DNA from: Pandoraea aquatica
GTDB taxonomy: Bacteria > Pseudomonadota > Gammaproteobacteria > Burkholderiales > Burkholderiaceae
Assembly (NCBI RefSeq): GCF_902459565.1
Contig: NZ_CABPSN010000008.1
Coordinates: 1 to 64,000 of the forward strand
Length of the DNA: 64,000 nucleotides
Direction of reading: 5' to 3'
Numbering within the stretch: position 1 is the stretch's first letter; each line of letters opens with the position of its first letter. The translations under genes were made by a program, and so were the position numbers. Of this stretch, positions 8,211 through 18,688 are shown piece after piece. The notes beneath the pieces are model-generated. The model had not been told where the DNA came from, did not search any database, and saw only the letters and a list, made by a program, of their open reading frames with translations.

Positions 8211-9101
8211 ATGGCAAGACGCATCCTGTTGACGGGCGCTACCGGACAGGTGGGCTGGGAATTGGCACGTTGCCTGCAAGGCATGGGAGACGTGCACGCC
8301 CCCGGACGCAGTGAAATGGATCTGCTCGACACCGACAGCGTGGTGCGGACCGTGCGCGATTTCGCGCCCGACCTGATCATCAATCCGGCCGCTTACACGG
8401 CCGTCGACCGTGCCGAGACGGAAGAAGCGGCGGCCTATCAGGTGAACGCCGTGGTGCCCGGCATCATGGCGGAAGAGGCGAAGCGTTTGGGCGCACTCGT
8501 CGTTCACTACTCCACCGACTACGTATTCGACGGCACATCATCCACGCCGTATCGCGAAGACGAACCGACCAATCCACAAAACGCTTACGGCCGCACCAAG
8601 CTTGCCGGTGAGGCCGCCATTGCCGCAAGCGGTGCAAACCACCTGGTGTTGCGCACGAGCTGGGTTTACGGCGCACGTGGCGCGAACTTTCTGCTGACGG
8701 TTCAGCGTCTGGCCCGCGAGCGCGACGAACTGCGTATCGTCGCCGATCAGCACGGCGCGCCGACCTGGTGCCGCACGATCGCGGAACTCACGTCGCAAGT
8801 GCTGGTGCAGGGGCTTGGCAACGAGGGCGCGGGTGGCATCGACGCCGACTTCTGGCGCGAGCGCGGCGGTCTCTATCACCTGACGGCCGCTGGTCAGACG
8901 ACGTGGCACGGTTTCACGGAAGCGATTCTCGATCTGACGGCACCGGAAAAGCGCCCGAACGTTGTGCCGATTCCGACATCCGCTTATCCGTTGCCGGCCA
9001 AACGTCCTGCCTTCTCCGTGCTCGACAACGACAAGCTCGCGCGCAACTTCGGCGTTCGTGCGCCCGACTGGCGCGACGCCCTCGAACTCTGTCTCGCCTG
9101 A
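8211..9101 (+). CDS. rfbD: dTDP-4-dehydrorhamnose reductase (RfbD/RmlD-like)
   Basis: A 296-residue NAD(P)-dependent extended-SDR enzyme. The Rossmann motif LLTGATGQVGWEL is at the N-terminus, NPAAYTAVDRAE and VHYSTDYVFDG are family blocks, and the catalytic YxxxK is YGRTK. The last step of dTDP-L-rhamnose synthesis is the family reaction. Unlike typical rfbBACD operons the gene stands alone here, so the other steps must be encoded elsewhere or the substrate differs. The start at 8211 has AGGGAG 7 nt upstream. Confidence 0.9.
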   Translation: MARRILLTGATGQVGWELARCLQGMGDVHAPGRSEMDLLDTDSVVRTVRDFAPDLIINPAAYTAVDRAETEEAAAYQVNAVVPGIMAEEAKRLGALVVHYSTDYVFDGTSSTPYREDEPTNPQNAYGRTKLAGEAAIAASGANHLVLRTSWVYGARGANFLLTVQRLARERDELRIVADQHGAPTWCRTIAELTSQVLVQGLGNEGAGGIDADFWRERGGLYHLTAAGQTTWHGFTEAILDLTAPEKRPNVVPIPTSAYPLPAKRPAFSVLDNDKLARNFGVRAPDWRDALELCLA

Positions 9102-9229
9102 GGCACGACCGTCCCCCTCGGGGTTGCGCGACTAAATCGGAATTTCCTTAGCGCGCAGCCCCAGCTTCTTTCGGCAACATGGTGGCTTTTTGCGCATGCG
9201 CCCAGGCGTGTGCCGAGGAGCGACGCATC

Positions 9230-12076
9230 ATGTGGTCCCAGTCCGCTGTCACTCGTGGCGAACACACGCCGGCAGGCGCTTCGGCCTCGCCGCCCTCGGA
9301 ACGCGTCGAGGGCGGTGCAAACGGTCACGGTGACTTACCGTCCTTTTCCCAGAACTCCCCTGACGAAGCCCCCCCGGAGGCGTTGCGCTACGCGATTCTT
9401 CGGGCCGACGCCAGTGAGCGCCGTGCTATCGCGCGGTTGGTCGCGTGGGTGGCGCATGCGCTTGCGCAGGACGCCAGACTGAGAGATCGGATGGGCAGTA
9501 TCGAGCGGCTGTGCGTGACGGCAGACGCTACACGAGGTGATTTACCCTTCGACAAGGCTGCGCTCACGCAGGTATGGAGCACACGCTATTCACATCTGCT
9601 GCACGATGCGCGCGCCGGTGATATCGCGCGCGATATGGTGGCCTGGTGCGCGGCATCCGGCGACAGTCATGCGCGTGCGCCGCAGTGGCATTGGTTGCCG
9701 CCGATGGATGTCATCCCGTTCGATCGCGCGGTGTCAGCCAATTTGCCGATACGCGAGTGGCCGGCGAGCGTTCTGAGTGTGGCGCTGACGCTGACAAATT
9801 TGCGGGGTGCCGTGCTGCCGGATCTATCGCTGTCGAACGGCGACCTGAGGGGTGTTCACGCGCCGGGCGCTCAGTTTGGCGGTGGACAATTCAATGGAAC
9901 GGCATGGTCGGGCGCATCGCTACGTGGTGCGGGGTTCGCGTATTCCCATCAGGTCGATGCCGACTTCGAACGGACGGATTTGCGCGACGCGTGCTTTCGT
10001 GCGGCAGTCCTGAGCGGTACCCGATTTCTCTGCGCCGACCTTCGTGGCGCGAACTTTCTGCATGCCGTGATGAGCGGTGCCGATCTGGGCGCGACGCGTT
10101 GCCAGGGGGTGACGTTCGAGAGGACGCGTCTCGATGACGCGGCCTTTTATCGGGCGCGATTGCACAGGGCGTGCTTCACGAACGGCACCGCGCGCCGTAT
10201 GGTGCTCGTCGGTGCCCGGGCGAGAGAGTCGCGATGGGCGTCGGTCACGATGAGCTACGGGCGCGCATGCGGAGCTGACTTGCGGGGTGCCGAATTCCGC
10301 CGGTGCGACCTCGTTGCCTGGGATGCACGCGGTGCGAAGCTCAACGGCGCGCTTTTCGAGTCGTGCGACATGCGCCGTGCGCGATTTTGCGGCACCAGTC
10401 TCAAGCGCGTGCGCGTCGGACCCGATTGCGATCTGAGTGCGACGCAATGGCAAAACGCCCGGCTTCGGCTGGACGGCGCATGGCTGCGCCGATTGACGCC
10501 GTCCGAACTCGATCCGGTAGTGAAATCCTGGATGACCTTCCCCGTGGACCAACCGGCGATGCGGGCGGACGTCTTTCTGCAACTGCTGAACGCCTTGTGC
10601 CATCGGTCTGCGCTTTCGGTGGCATCCAACGCGTGCGATGCAGCCGATGCACTCGACGATGCATCGCCATCTTTACATCGTCTGCCGGAGCACGTTCGGC
10701 GCAGCGACTGGCTTGGCCGTCTGCTAGCCGCGCCGGGCGAGAAGGGCGGTCTGGCCGATCATGGCCGCTTTGCCACGCTACGCGCGCAGTGGCTGGCACG
10801 CAAACTCGATGCATTGAAGGACATGCGTCTGACGCGCGACGAGGCGTCATGGGCCACCGGGGCGCTGCTGGGCACGTTACATCGCGGATGCGTGACAATG
10901 CCTCCCGAGGCCATCTGGCAGTACGCAGGCGCGATCTGTCAGACCCTTTACTGGGCCGAAGCGGGGATGGGTGATGTCAGCGACGCGGACACGAGCGCCT
11001 TGCGTGCGGCGTGGTTCGGCGTGATACCGGCGCAGGTTCACGTTGCGCTGTCGGCGGACGGCATCAACGCGCTCGATCCGGCCTACCTCGTGTGGATTGG
11101 GGCAGACGGCGAAGTCGCTGCGCGTTTGCCGAAGTCACTGATCGAGAGCGTGTTGGGGTCTGCGAGCGCGGGTCAGCCGAAGGAGGGGGATATCGGCTTC
11201 GCGTGCGAATCACTACCCGGCTGGCAATGGATGGGCACGCGGGTGGTGGCGCGCGATATGACAACACTAGAGGACTACGTGCCCGGGACGATGCGACAAC
11301 TTCAAGGGCTGTTACGGGCATTCGGGTGTCTGGCAGGCCTTTGGCCGGTGGCGCGTCCTCTCGACGCATTTGTCCGGCTGACGGCTCGGTGGCTCGGCCA
11401 GGAGGGGGCGGTGCGCGCCGACGCTGCGTGCCACGGCGTGTGGCCTGCGCGCGCCATGGTCGATGAAGTGCCCGCTGCGATGCCGTCTGCTGAATTGCGT
11501 CCGGCTGAGCGTCTCGACGCGCTGGTTCGCGCCTCGTCGTCACCTTCACATGTGCGGTTGCAGTCGTCGGGCCACACCGATATTGCGGAAGTGTTTCACG
11601 AACATCCGGTATCGGCGTCCGACTCCGGTGTGACGTTGGGCATTTCTACGTCACGCCGCATTCGGCTCACGTCGCTCGCCGCAGGTCTGGCCTGGCTGGC
11701 GACGCAACCGGAGTGGTATGTCGCCATACCGACGGTCGACGCAGACAGATCGTCGGCGGACGGTACACGTCTCGTCTGCCGTCGATACGCGCTCGCGGTG
11801 CTCAACGAGACGATGACCGGAGATGCCGTATGGCGTCTGCTACCCGAGGCGATCGCATTGCGGGAGTGCCTGTCGAACGACGCAACGTCGTCCGGTCAAC
11901 TGGCCGAACGACTGACGCAATGGCTGACTTGCCCTGAGATCGCCGGACTTCCCGGGCTGACGCAAGCCTGTGCTCAGACCCTTCCGTGGTACTGGGCCAT
12001 TCGATTTCCGCTTCCCGCCCATGCGATCGGGCGCGCGAGCCGCACCGAGGCGCTGCCCGCCGTGACGCACCGCTAG
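9230..12076 (+). CDS. Large pentapeptide-repeat protein, possible secreted effector
   Basis: A 948-residue protein. Residues 1-50 are Ser/Pro/Gly-rich and probably disordered; 50-185 look helical. About 188-418 is a pentapeptide-repeat array with A(D/N/S)L-x-x units (DLRGA, ADLRGANF, ADLGA, ARLHRACF), which folds as a right-handed beta-helix. A long C-terminal region (about 420-948) has no motif I can name with certainty. An N-terminal pentapeptide helix followed by a large C-terminal domain with a Thr-Cys near the end (WLTCPE, Cys about 901) recalls SopA/NleL HECT-like E3 ubiquitin ligases, but this is a fold-plan resemblance only. There is no signal peptide or membrane segment. The start at 9230 follows GAGGAG by 9 nt; an upstream ATG at 9179 is less likely. 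The next gene encodes a PilZ protein. Confidence 0.8.
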   Translation: MWSQSAVTRGEHTPAGASASPPSERVEGGANGHGDLPSFSQNSPDEAPPEALRYAILRADASERRAIARLVAWVAHALAQDARLRDRMGSIERLCVTADATRGDLPFDKAALTQVWSTRYSHLLHDARAGDIARDMVAWCAASGDSHARAPQWHWLPPMDVIPFDRAVSANLPIREWPASVLSVALTLTNLRGAVLPDLSLSNGDLRGVHAPGAQFGGGQFNGTAWSGASLRGAGFAYSHQVDADFERTDLRDACFRAAVLSGTRFLCADLRGANFLHAVMSGADLGATRCQGVTFERTRLDDAAFYRARLHRACFTNGTARRMVLVGARARESRWASVTMSYGRACGADLRGAEFRRCDLVAWDARGAKLNGALFESCDMRRARFCGTSLKRVRVGPDCDLSATQWQNARLRLDGAWLRRLTPSELDPVVKSWMTFPVDQPAMRADVFLQLLNALCHRSALSVASNACDAADALDDASPSLHRLPEHVRRSDWLGRLLAAPGEKGGLADHGRFATLRAQWLARKLDALKDMRLTRDEASWATGALLGTLHRGCVTMPPEAIWQYAGAICQTLYWAEAGMGDVSDADTSALRAAWFGVIPAQVHVALSADGINALDPAYLVWIGADGEVAARLPKSLIESVLGSASAGQPKEGDIGFACESLPGWQWMGTRVVARDMTTLEDYVPGTMRQLQGLLRAFGCLAGLWPVARPLDAFVRLTARWLGQEGAVRADAACHGVWPARAMVDEVPAAMPSAELRPAERLDALVRASSSPSHVRLQSSGHTDIAEVFHEHPVSASDSGVTLGISTSRRIRLTSLAAGLAWLATQPEWYVAIPTVDADRSSADGTRLVCRRYALAVLNETMTGDAVWRLLPEAIALRECLSNDATSSGQLAERLTQWLTCPEIAGLPGLTQACAQTLPWYWAIRFPLPAHAIGRASRTEALPAVTHR

Positions 12077-12235
12077 CGTTGCAGGGGATTGAGGGGCGTT
12101 TTGCCTGATATTCCGCCATCAGCGCGAGCGCACTTTCGTGGTAAAAATACGTACGCGCCTTACGTTTCATTTCGTGACGCCGCGTCGCTTCCTTATTCCG
12201 AGACTTTTCGGGGTGTCACACCCCTTCCAGGCATC

Positions 12236-13219
12236 ATGCACTCGACTTGTATTGCGTCAGGCTATCCGGGGTTCGTGGCGGTCAATCGTCGCGAGCTTGA
12301 CGCTCACGTCCCACTCTCCTGGCCACTGTTCGACGCCGACGGTACACCGTTGCTGGCGGCGGGCGAGCGTCTGCCGTCCGAAGCCGATCTCGACTGGCTC
12401 TTCACGATGTTTGCGCCGCACCGGCCGCTGCCCGAGGGCGCGACAACGGGGGAGGCCGCCGGTCGGACGGAGGCGGCGAATTCGGCGTCACCGCTCGATG
12501 CTGGCGCATCGACGGTCTATTTGCACGGTTTACCCGTTCCGCTGCCAATCGGCGCGTGGATTCAGGTGCGGGTGGCACCGGACGCCGAGATGACACGCGT
12601 GCGGGCTCGCCTGATCGGCCGGGCACCCAACGGCATGCTGATCATCACGCCCCCCATGGCGGGAGACGCGCGCATGCCGATGGTGGCGGGGGATCGGCTG
12701 GCGCTCTGGACGTTCCCGGGCGACAACCTGTACGAGTTCACGTGCGACGTGCATAGCGTGCACCATGGCCCGTTCGATTACGTGGTGCTGTCGCGTCCGT
12801 CACAGGTGAGGGAGACGCCGGTGCGTCGTACGCCGCGTGTCGACACACGACTGGTGGCACGGCTGTCGCCTATCGACGAGACGTCGCGTGCGTCGCTGAC
12901 GCGCATGCTGGCCGACCCGCAGGACACGCCCGAGTGGCTCGTGCTGGTGCGCGACATCAGTGCCGATGGTGCTGGCATCGTGGCGAAGGCACCGTTGCCG
13001 GAGGGATGTCTTCACGTCGCGGTGCAGTTCCGGGTGCCGATCGGGGCGGATATCGTGCCGATCGTCGGGCGTGGGGCGGTGCGCAGCGTTGAAGGGCCAC
13101 GGGCCGACGGCACGTGGGCTTACGGTCTCGAATTCATGCAGATGGATACGCGCAACAAGGCCGCGATTCGTTGTTTCGTCTACGAGTCGCGTCTCACCGA
13201 TCCACGCGCCAGCCAGTAG
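12236..13219 (+). CDS. PilZ-domain c-di-GMP receptor, YcgR-like
   Basis: A 327-residue cytosolic protein. The C-terminal PilZ domain (about 195-320) has the c-di-GMP motif pair RRTPR (RxxxR) and DISADGAG (D-x-S-x-x-G). Before it is an all-beta domain (about 90-190) of the YcgR/PilZN type, and an N-terminal helical segment of about 70 residues. YcgR-type proteins act as flagellar brakes or regulate polysaccharide/virulence functions when c-di-GMP rises. The start is uncertain: ATG at 12236 is used, while a TTG at 12089 preceded by AGGGGA would add 49 residues of atypical sequence. Confidence 0.85.
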   Translation: MHSTCIASGYPGFVAVNRRELDAHVPLSWPLFDADGTPLLAAGERLPSEADLDWLFTMFAPHRPLPEGATTGEAAGRTEAANSASPLDAGASTVYLHGLPVPLPIGAWIQVRVAPDAEMTRVRARLIGRAPNGMLIITPPMAGDARMPMVAGDRLALWTFPGDNLYEFTCDVHSVHHGPFDYVVLSRPSQVRETPVRRTPRVDTRLVARLSPIDETSRASLTRMLADPQDTPEWLVLVRDISADGAGIVAKAPLPEGCLHVAVQFRVPIGADIVPIVGRGAVRSVEGPRADGTWAYGLEFMQMDTRNKAAIRCFVYESRLTDPRASQ

Positions 13220-13307
13220 GTGAGCACATCGCGAACCGTGGCGCGGCAAGCATGCGCCGGCGCATCCGTCGCGTCCGTCGCGTCCGTCGCATGATCAAGG
13301 CGTTAAA

Positions 13308-13335
13308 GAAAACGGCACCCGAGGGTGCCGTTTTT
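13308..13335. terminator. Bidirectional terminator between the PilZ gene and xth
   Basis: The stem AACGGCACCC/GGGTGCCGTT (13311-13320 with 13323-13332) is followed by T on the plus strand and by a T-rich stretch (TTTTCTTT) on the minus strand. It serves convergent genes ending at 13219 and 13387. Just before it, 13261-13290 holds about three copies of a 9-bp unit CGTCGCGTC. Confidence 0.8.
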
Positions 13336-13386
13336 CATTGCTGCCGATGCTGCCGGGCCGTTGCCCGGTAACGGGCAAGCGCCGCG

Positions 13387-14166
13387 TCAGTCCTTGAACG
13401 TGGCGACGACCGGCGTGTGGTCCGACGGTTGTTCCCAGGTGCGCGGCACGCGATCGATTTCGCAGCCGGTGCAGCGCTCGGCCAGTGCAGCGGAGGCGAG
13501 GACGTGATCGATGCGCAGGCCGGCGTTGCGTCGGAACGCGCCCATGCGGTAATCCCACCAGCTGAACGTCTTTTCCGGTTGATCGAACATGCGGAATGTG
13601 TCGCGCAAACCGAGCCCTTGCAGGCGCGCGAACGCCTGACGCTCCTGAGGCGATACCAGATTGCTGCCTTCCCATTTCGCCGGATCGTGCACGTCGCGGT
13701 CTTCCGGCGCGATGTTGTAATCGCCGAGCAGCGCGAGCTGCGGGTGACGCTGCAATTCGTCCGACAGCCAGTGGGTGAGAGCGTCGAGCCAGTTGAGCTT
13801 ATAGACGAACTTGTCCGAGTCGAGCGACTGGCCGTTCGGGAAGTAGCCGCAGACGACCCGCACGCCGCCGATGGTCGCGGTGATCAGACGCTGCTGCTCA
13901 TCCGGAAAATTCGGCAGGTTCTTGACGAGGTCGGTCGCTTCCCCGACCTTGGCGTGATTGACCAGCAGCGCAACGCCGTTATACGTCTTCTGCCCGGTGA
14001 AGTGCGACGTGTAGCCGAGTGCGGCAATTTCCGTAATCGGAAAGTTCTCGTCGGTGAGCTTCAGTTCCTGAAGACAGAGGACGTCGACGGGGTTACTGCG
14101 CAGCCAGTCCTGCACATGTCCGAGACGAACCTTGAGCGAGTTGACGTTCCAGGTGGCGAGTTGCAT
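13387..14166 (-). CDS. xth: Exodeoxyribonuclease III / AP endonuclease family
   Basis: A 259-residue Mg-dependent DNA repair nuclease of the ExoIII/APE1 family. Motifs: N-terminal LATWNVNSLKVR, LCLQELKLTD with the metal-binding Glu, GYFPNGQ, LLGDYNIAPEDRDVHDP (catalytic Asp/Asn), RIDHVLAS and the terminal SDHTPVVATF with the catalytic His. It cleaves at abasic sites and has 3'-5' exonuclease activity. The start at 14166 has AAAGGA about 7 nt upstream and matches the family start MQLATWNVN; the frame extends to 14433 but only as non-homologous sequence. Confidence 0.95.
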   Translation of the reverse strand: MQLATWNVNSLKVRLGHVQDWLRSNPVDVLCLQELKLTDENFPITEIAALGYTSHFTGQKTYNGVALLVNHAKVGEATDLVKNLPNFPDEQQRLITATIGGVRVVCGYFPNGQSLDSDKFVYKLNWLDALTHWLSDELQRHPQLALLGDYNIAPEDRDVHDPAKWEGSNLVSPQERQAFARLQGLGLRDTFRMFDQPEKTFSWWDYRMGAFRRNAGLRIDHVLASAALAERCTGCEIDRVPRTWEQPSDHTPVVATFKD

Positions 14167-14201
14167 GAAAGTCCTTTGGGGGTGAACGCGAGGCTCAGGT
14201 G

Positions 14202-14915
14202 TTATGCCTTGTCGGTGGGCAGCTTCGGCACGCCGACGAAGTCGTCGAGCGAGAGGCCCTTTTCCTTGAGCAGGGCTTCGAGTACCGGTTGCAGACGACC
14301 GAGGCTTTCTTGCACCGCTTCGCGGACCGTGTCGACGACCACCTGCGTGCTGCGTTCGATTTCGATATTCACGCGCGAACCGGCACCCTTGTCCTCGAAC
14401 GTCGTCATGCGGCGCGTTTCCGGAATCAGCCACACCTCGAACCAGCCTTCCTGACGGTTCACTTCCGAGACCGTCAGGCTCGCGCCGTTGATCGCGATGT
14501 AGCCCTTGGCGAAGACATACTTGCGGAACGCTTCGGGAATCGCGATGCGCAGCACGCGATTCGTGTCGGAGGTGCGCACGCTGAGGATTTCAGTCGAGAA
14601 GTCGATGTGGCCCGAGAGCGGATGGCCGCCGATTTCCGCGCCATCCTTGGCCGCGCGCTCCACATTGACCTGCGCGCCGGTGCCGAAGCTGCCGAGCGTC
14701 GTCACGTTCAGGCTTTGGAGAATGACGTCGAACGACGCGGCGGTGGGCGAGAGCAGTTGCGTGACCGTCAGGCAGCAGCCGTCGACGGAGACGCTGGCAC
14801 CGAGGGTCAGGTCTTCGCAGAAGCCTTCGGGAAACGCCAGCTCGAGCGTGCGCATGCCGTCGCGATCTTCGATGGACGACAGCGTGGCCGTGCCTTGAAC
14901 AATTCCGGTGAACAT
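14202..14915 (-). CDS. ribE: Riboflavin synthase (alpha subunit type)
   Basis: A 237-residue enzyme that dismutates 6,7-dimethyl-8-ribityllumazine to riboflavin. It starts with the hallmark MFTGIVQ and holds two tandem lumazine-binding repeats: residues 1-97 with SVSVDGCCLTVT, and 98-195 with GYIAINGASLTVSEV. The tail of about 25 residues ending in KLPTDKA is longer than in E. coli (213 residues). It is 35 nt upstream of xth on the same strand. I looked for an FMN riboswitch in 14916-15040 and saw none. Confidence 0.95.
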   Translation of the reverse strand: MFTGIVQGTATLSSIEDRDGMRTLELAFPEGFCEDLTLGASVSVDGCCLTVTQLLSPTAASFDVILQSLNVTTLGSFGTGAQVNVERAAKDGAEIGGHPLSGHIDFSTEILSVRTSDTNRVLRIAIPEAFRKYVFAKGYIAINGASLTVSEVNRQEGWFEVWLIPETRRMTTFEDKGAGSRVNIEIERSTQVVVDTVREAVQESLGRLQPVLEALLKEKGLSLDDFVGVPKLPTDKA

Positions 14916-15039
14916 CGTGATGTCGGTATAAAGAGTCGTGGGTTGCTATGCCGCAGTATTCTACTGCGTAGCGACGGTATGCCGCTCGTCATGCGTCGTG
15001 CTACGATGCCGCCTTTTCACGGGATCTCGACAGATCGCT

Positions 15040-15294
15040 ATGGGTTTCGAAGGCTGCCTGCTGGCGGAAGACTTTTATTATTGGGCGGAAACGTCGCCCG
15101 CGCCGCAAGGGCAGTTCTACGGGGTGGTGCACTTTACCGGATGGCGAGACGTGGACGACGTCATCGAATCGCTCGATCCGCCGCTCACCCACACCACGCC
15201 CGACGCCTACCGCTGGGCAAGCGACGCGCTGGAAGCCGCGCACGCGCTGGCCAAGACGCTGGCGGCCGCAGGCGACCTGGGCATCGATCCATGA
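15040..15294 (+). CDS. Small hypothetical protein
   Basis: An 84-residue acidic protein beginning MGFEGCLLAEDFYYWAE and ending in an Ala/Leu-rich helix (ALEAAHALAKTLAAAGDLGIDP). It is aromatic-rich in the first half with no signal or membrane segment. No family was recognised. The frame extends upstream to 14938 but the extra part is Cys/Val-rich and not convincing; the chosen ATG has only a weak ribosome site. It is probably co-directional with 15334-15567, about 39 nt away. Confidence 0.55.
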   Translation: MGFEGCLLAEDFYYWAETSPAPQGQFYGVVHFTGWRDVDDVIESLDPPLTHTTPDAYRWASDALEAAHALAKTLAAAGDLGIDP

Positions 15295-15333
15295 CGTAAC
15301 CGACAAAAACGCGGACAACACCCGGACAACACC

Positions 15334-15567
15334 ATGACACAGACTAAATTTGAGATTCAGAAGCGTCGCGGCCTGAAGATCGACGCCGGTGTGCGTCGCG
15401 GCCCGCCGACGGGCAAGGGCGTGGGCGCACAGGGCAAGCGCGGTGGCGGTGGCAGCAAGCTGCTGGGTGCGCTGCTGGGTGCGCCGGCGGACGCTACTGA
15501 ATCGACGGACGCCAACGACGTCAAGGATGACGGCGCTGCGACGAACGAGAAGGCGTCCAAGGCTTGA
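15334..15567 (+). CDS. Small basic/acidic low-complexity protein, hypothetical
   Basis: A 77-residue protein, N-terminal half basic and Gly-rich (KRRGLKIDAGVRRGPP, GKRGGGGSK) and C-terminal third acidic (ATESTDANDVKDDGAATNEK). It is likely disordered. No ribosome-binding site is evident and no family was recognised. It is retained because codon use resembles neighbouring genes and it lies in tandem with 15040-15294, but it could be spurious. Confidence 0.45.
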   Translation: MTQTKFEIQKRRGLKIDAGVRRGPPTGKGVGAQGKRGGGGSKLLGALLGAPADATESTDANDVKDDGAATNEKASKA

Positions 15568-15635
15568 GTCACTGAGGTACTGAAGCGCTGGCCGGCTAAC
15601 GCGCCAACGCTTCAGGACACGACTGCATCAATGCA

Positions 15636-16718
15636 TCAAGGCACGATCGCCAGGAACAGGAACGCCGCGAACAGCACCAGGTGGACGGCACCTTGCAACA
15701 CGGTCGTGCGTCCGGTGCCGAGCGTGAGCACGCTCACCAACAGCGTGACGGCGAGCAGCACCGTCTCTTTCGGCGCGAGTCCCAGTTCGATCTGCTGATC
15801 GAGCAACAGCGACACGGCCGCCACCGTCGGAATCGTGAGGCCAATACTGGCCAGCGCCGAGCCGAGCGCCAGATTCAGACTCGTCTGAAGCTTGTTGGCA
15901 CGGGCGGCGCGCAGCGCGGCCAGACCTTCGGGCAGCAGCACCAGCGCAGCAATCACAATCCCCACCACCGCCTTCGGTGCCCCTGCGGTCGCCACCGCCT
16001 GCTCCACGGCCGGCGAGAGCTTTTTCGCCAGTCCCACCACGGCCACCAGCGCCACGACCAGCAACCCGAGACTCAACACTGCCGTGCGGCGCGAGGGCGG
16101 CGGCACGTGGACTTCCTCGCTCGGCGCTTTCGCCAGGAAGTAATCGCGATGGCTCACCGTCTGCACGAACACGAACACCATATACAGCACCAGCGAGATC
16201 ACGCCTTCGAACGCGAGTTGCGACGCCGTGAGCCCCGGTCCGATCACGGAATTCGTGTAGTTCGGCAGTACCAGCGTGAGCACCGACAGTGCGCACAGCA
16301 CGGCGAGCGCAGCGCTCGCGCCTTCCACGTGAAAGCCCTGCGTGTGGTGACGAACCCCGCCGAACAGCAGGCATAAGCCGACGATCCCCGTCGACACGAT
16401 CATGATGGCTGCAAACACCGTATCGCGCGCCAGCCCGGCTTTGTCGGGTCCGCCGGAGAGCATGACCGAGACGATCAGCGCCACCTCGATGATGGTCACG
16501 GCCACGGCAAGGACCAGCGTACCGAACGGTTCGCCGACCTTGTGAGCGACGGTCTCGGCGTGGTGCACGGCCGAGAACACGGCCCCGGCGAGTGCGGCTG
16601 CACATAACGTGAGGGCTGCGGCGTTCGGCAAAAACGCGGCAACACCGAGGGCAATGAGGGCCACGATTGGCATGTACATCGTCCAGTGGCCCAGCTTGGC
16701 GGTCTTTGAGGAGGACAT
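15636..16718 (-). CDS. chaA: ChaA-type calcium/proton (cation) antiporter
   Basis: A 360-residue inner-membrane protein with about eleven hydrophobic segments. The two CaCA-superfamily alpha-repeats are visible: GEPFGTLVLAVAVTIIEVALIV (about 62-83) and LPEGLAALRAARANKLQTSLNLALGS (about 260-285), each with the conserved acidic residue. ChaA exchanges Ca2+, Na+ or K+ for protons and helps alkaline and salt tolerance. A soluble His/Pro-containing loop (SEEVHVPPPSRR, about 200) separates the halves. It stands alone, divergent from the GntR-led cluster. Confidence 0.9.
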   Translation of the reverse strand: MSSSKTAKLGHWTMYMPIVALIALGVAAFLPNAAALTLCAAALAGAVFSAVHHAETVAHKVGEPFGTLVLAVAVTIIEVALIVSVMLSGGPDKAGLARDTVFAAIMIVSTGIVGLCLLFGGVRHHTQGFHVEGASAALAVLCALSVLTLVLPNYTNSVIGPGLTASQLAFEGVISLVLYMVFVFVQTVSHRDYFLAKAPSEEVHVPPPSRRTAVLSLGLLVVALVAVVGLAKKLSPAVEQAVATAGAPKAVVGIVIAALVLLPEGLAALRAARANKLQTSLNLALGSALASIGLTIPTVAAVSLLLDQQIELGLAPKETVLLAVTLLVSVLTLGTGRTTVLQGAVHLVLFAAFLFLAIVP

Positions 16719-17034
16719 CGTCGGAGACTCCAGAATTTCGGGGAACGGGTGCAGCCAGGGCTACGGCAGATCAAGCGACGGCGGGAACATTGCCCCGATG
16801 AGAACCTCGGGGCGACAGATCATGGTCGCAGAAAAGTGACACCCAGACAACAAGAAGGCGTTGACTTGCGACGCAGTGCAATTTCGCGATGCAAATTGAC
16901 GGAGATCCGCATGAATAAACGATCTTGCGCGATCGTGTGTTTGACTCCGAGTCTGAAATTATCGATAAATTCCGATGACTTGGTCAAAAATCGAAAGCCT
17001 GCTACGTCGCGGATGAGGTAAGCGAAATTTTGCG
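16719..17034. other. Intergenic region between chaA and the GntR gene
   Basis: About 316 bp without a convincing gene between two divergent units. It is noticeably AT-richer in its right half (16860-17030). I see only the candidate promoter listed at 16958-16987; no hairpin or RNA family was recognised. Confidence 0.5.
16958..16987 (-). promoter_or_regulatory. Candidate promoter for chaA
   Basis: On the minus strand TTGACC (16982-16987) and GATAAT (16958-16963) are separated by 18 nt. It would give a leader of about 230 nt to the chaA start at 16718, so other promoters nearer the gene are possible. Confidence 0.3.
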
Positions 17035-17084
17035 TTGACACTCGATGGGTGACAGGTGCAACATCCCGTTCATTGGTCTTACCA
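17035..17084 (+). promoter_or_regulatory. Promoter -35 and FadR/GntR-type operator before the GntR gene
   Basis: TTGACA at 17035-17040 is a perfect -35 box; the -10 (CAACAT, 17059-17064, 18-nt spacer) is poor. The 11-mer TGGTCTTACCA at 17074-17084 is a perfect palindrome fitting the FadR-subfamily consensus TNGTNNNACNA. It lies 12 bp before the regulator's ATG, suggesting autoregulation. Confidence 0.55.
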
Positions 17085-17096
17085 CTGAACGACACC

Positions 17097-18669
<1,573 letters not shown>

Positions 18670-18688
18670 TTTCGCAAGGAGATTTGCT

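Noticed and set aside
14916-15040. Possible FMN riboswitch ahead of ribE
   Set aside because: No conserved RFN-element boxes (AGGATAT, GCAGTGA-like) are visible in the short leader.
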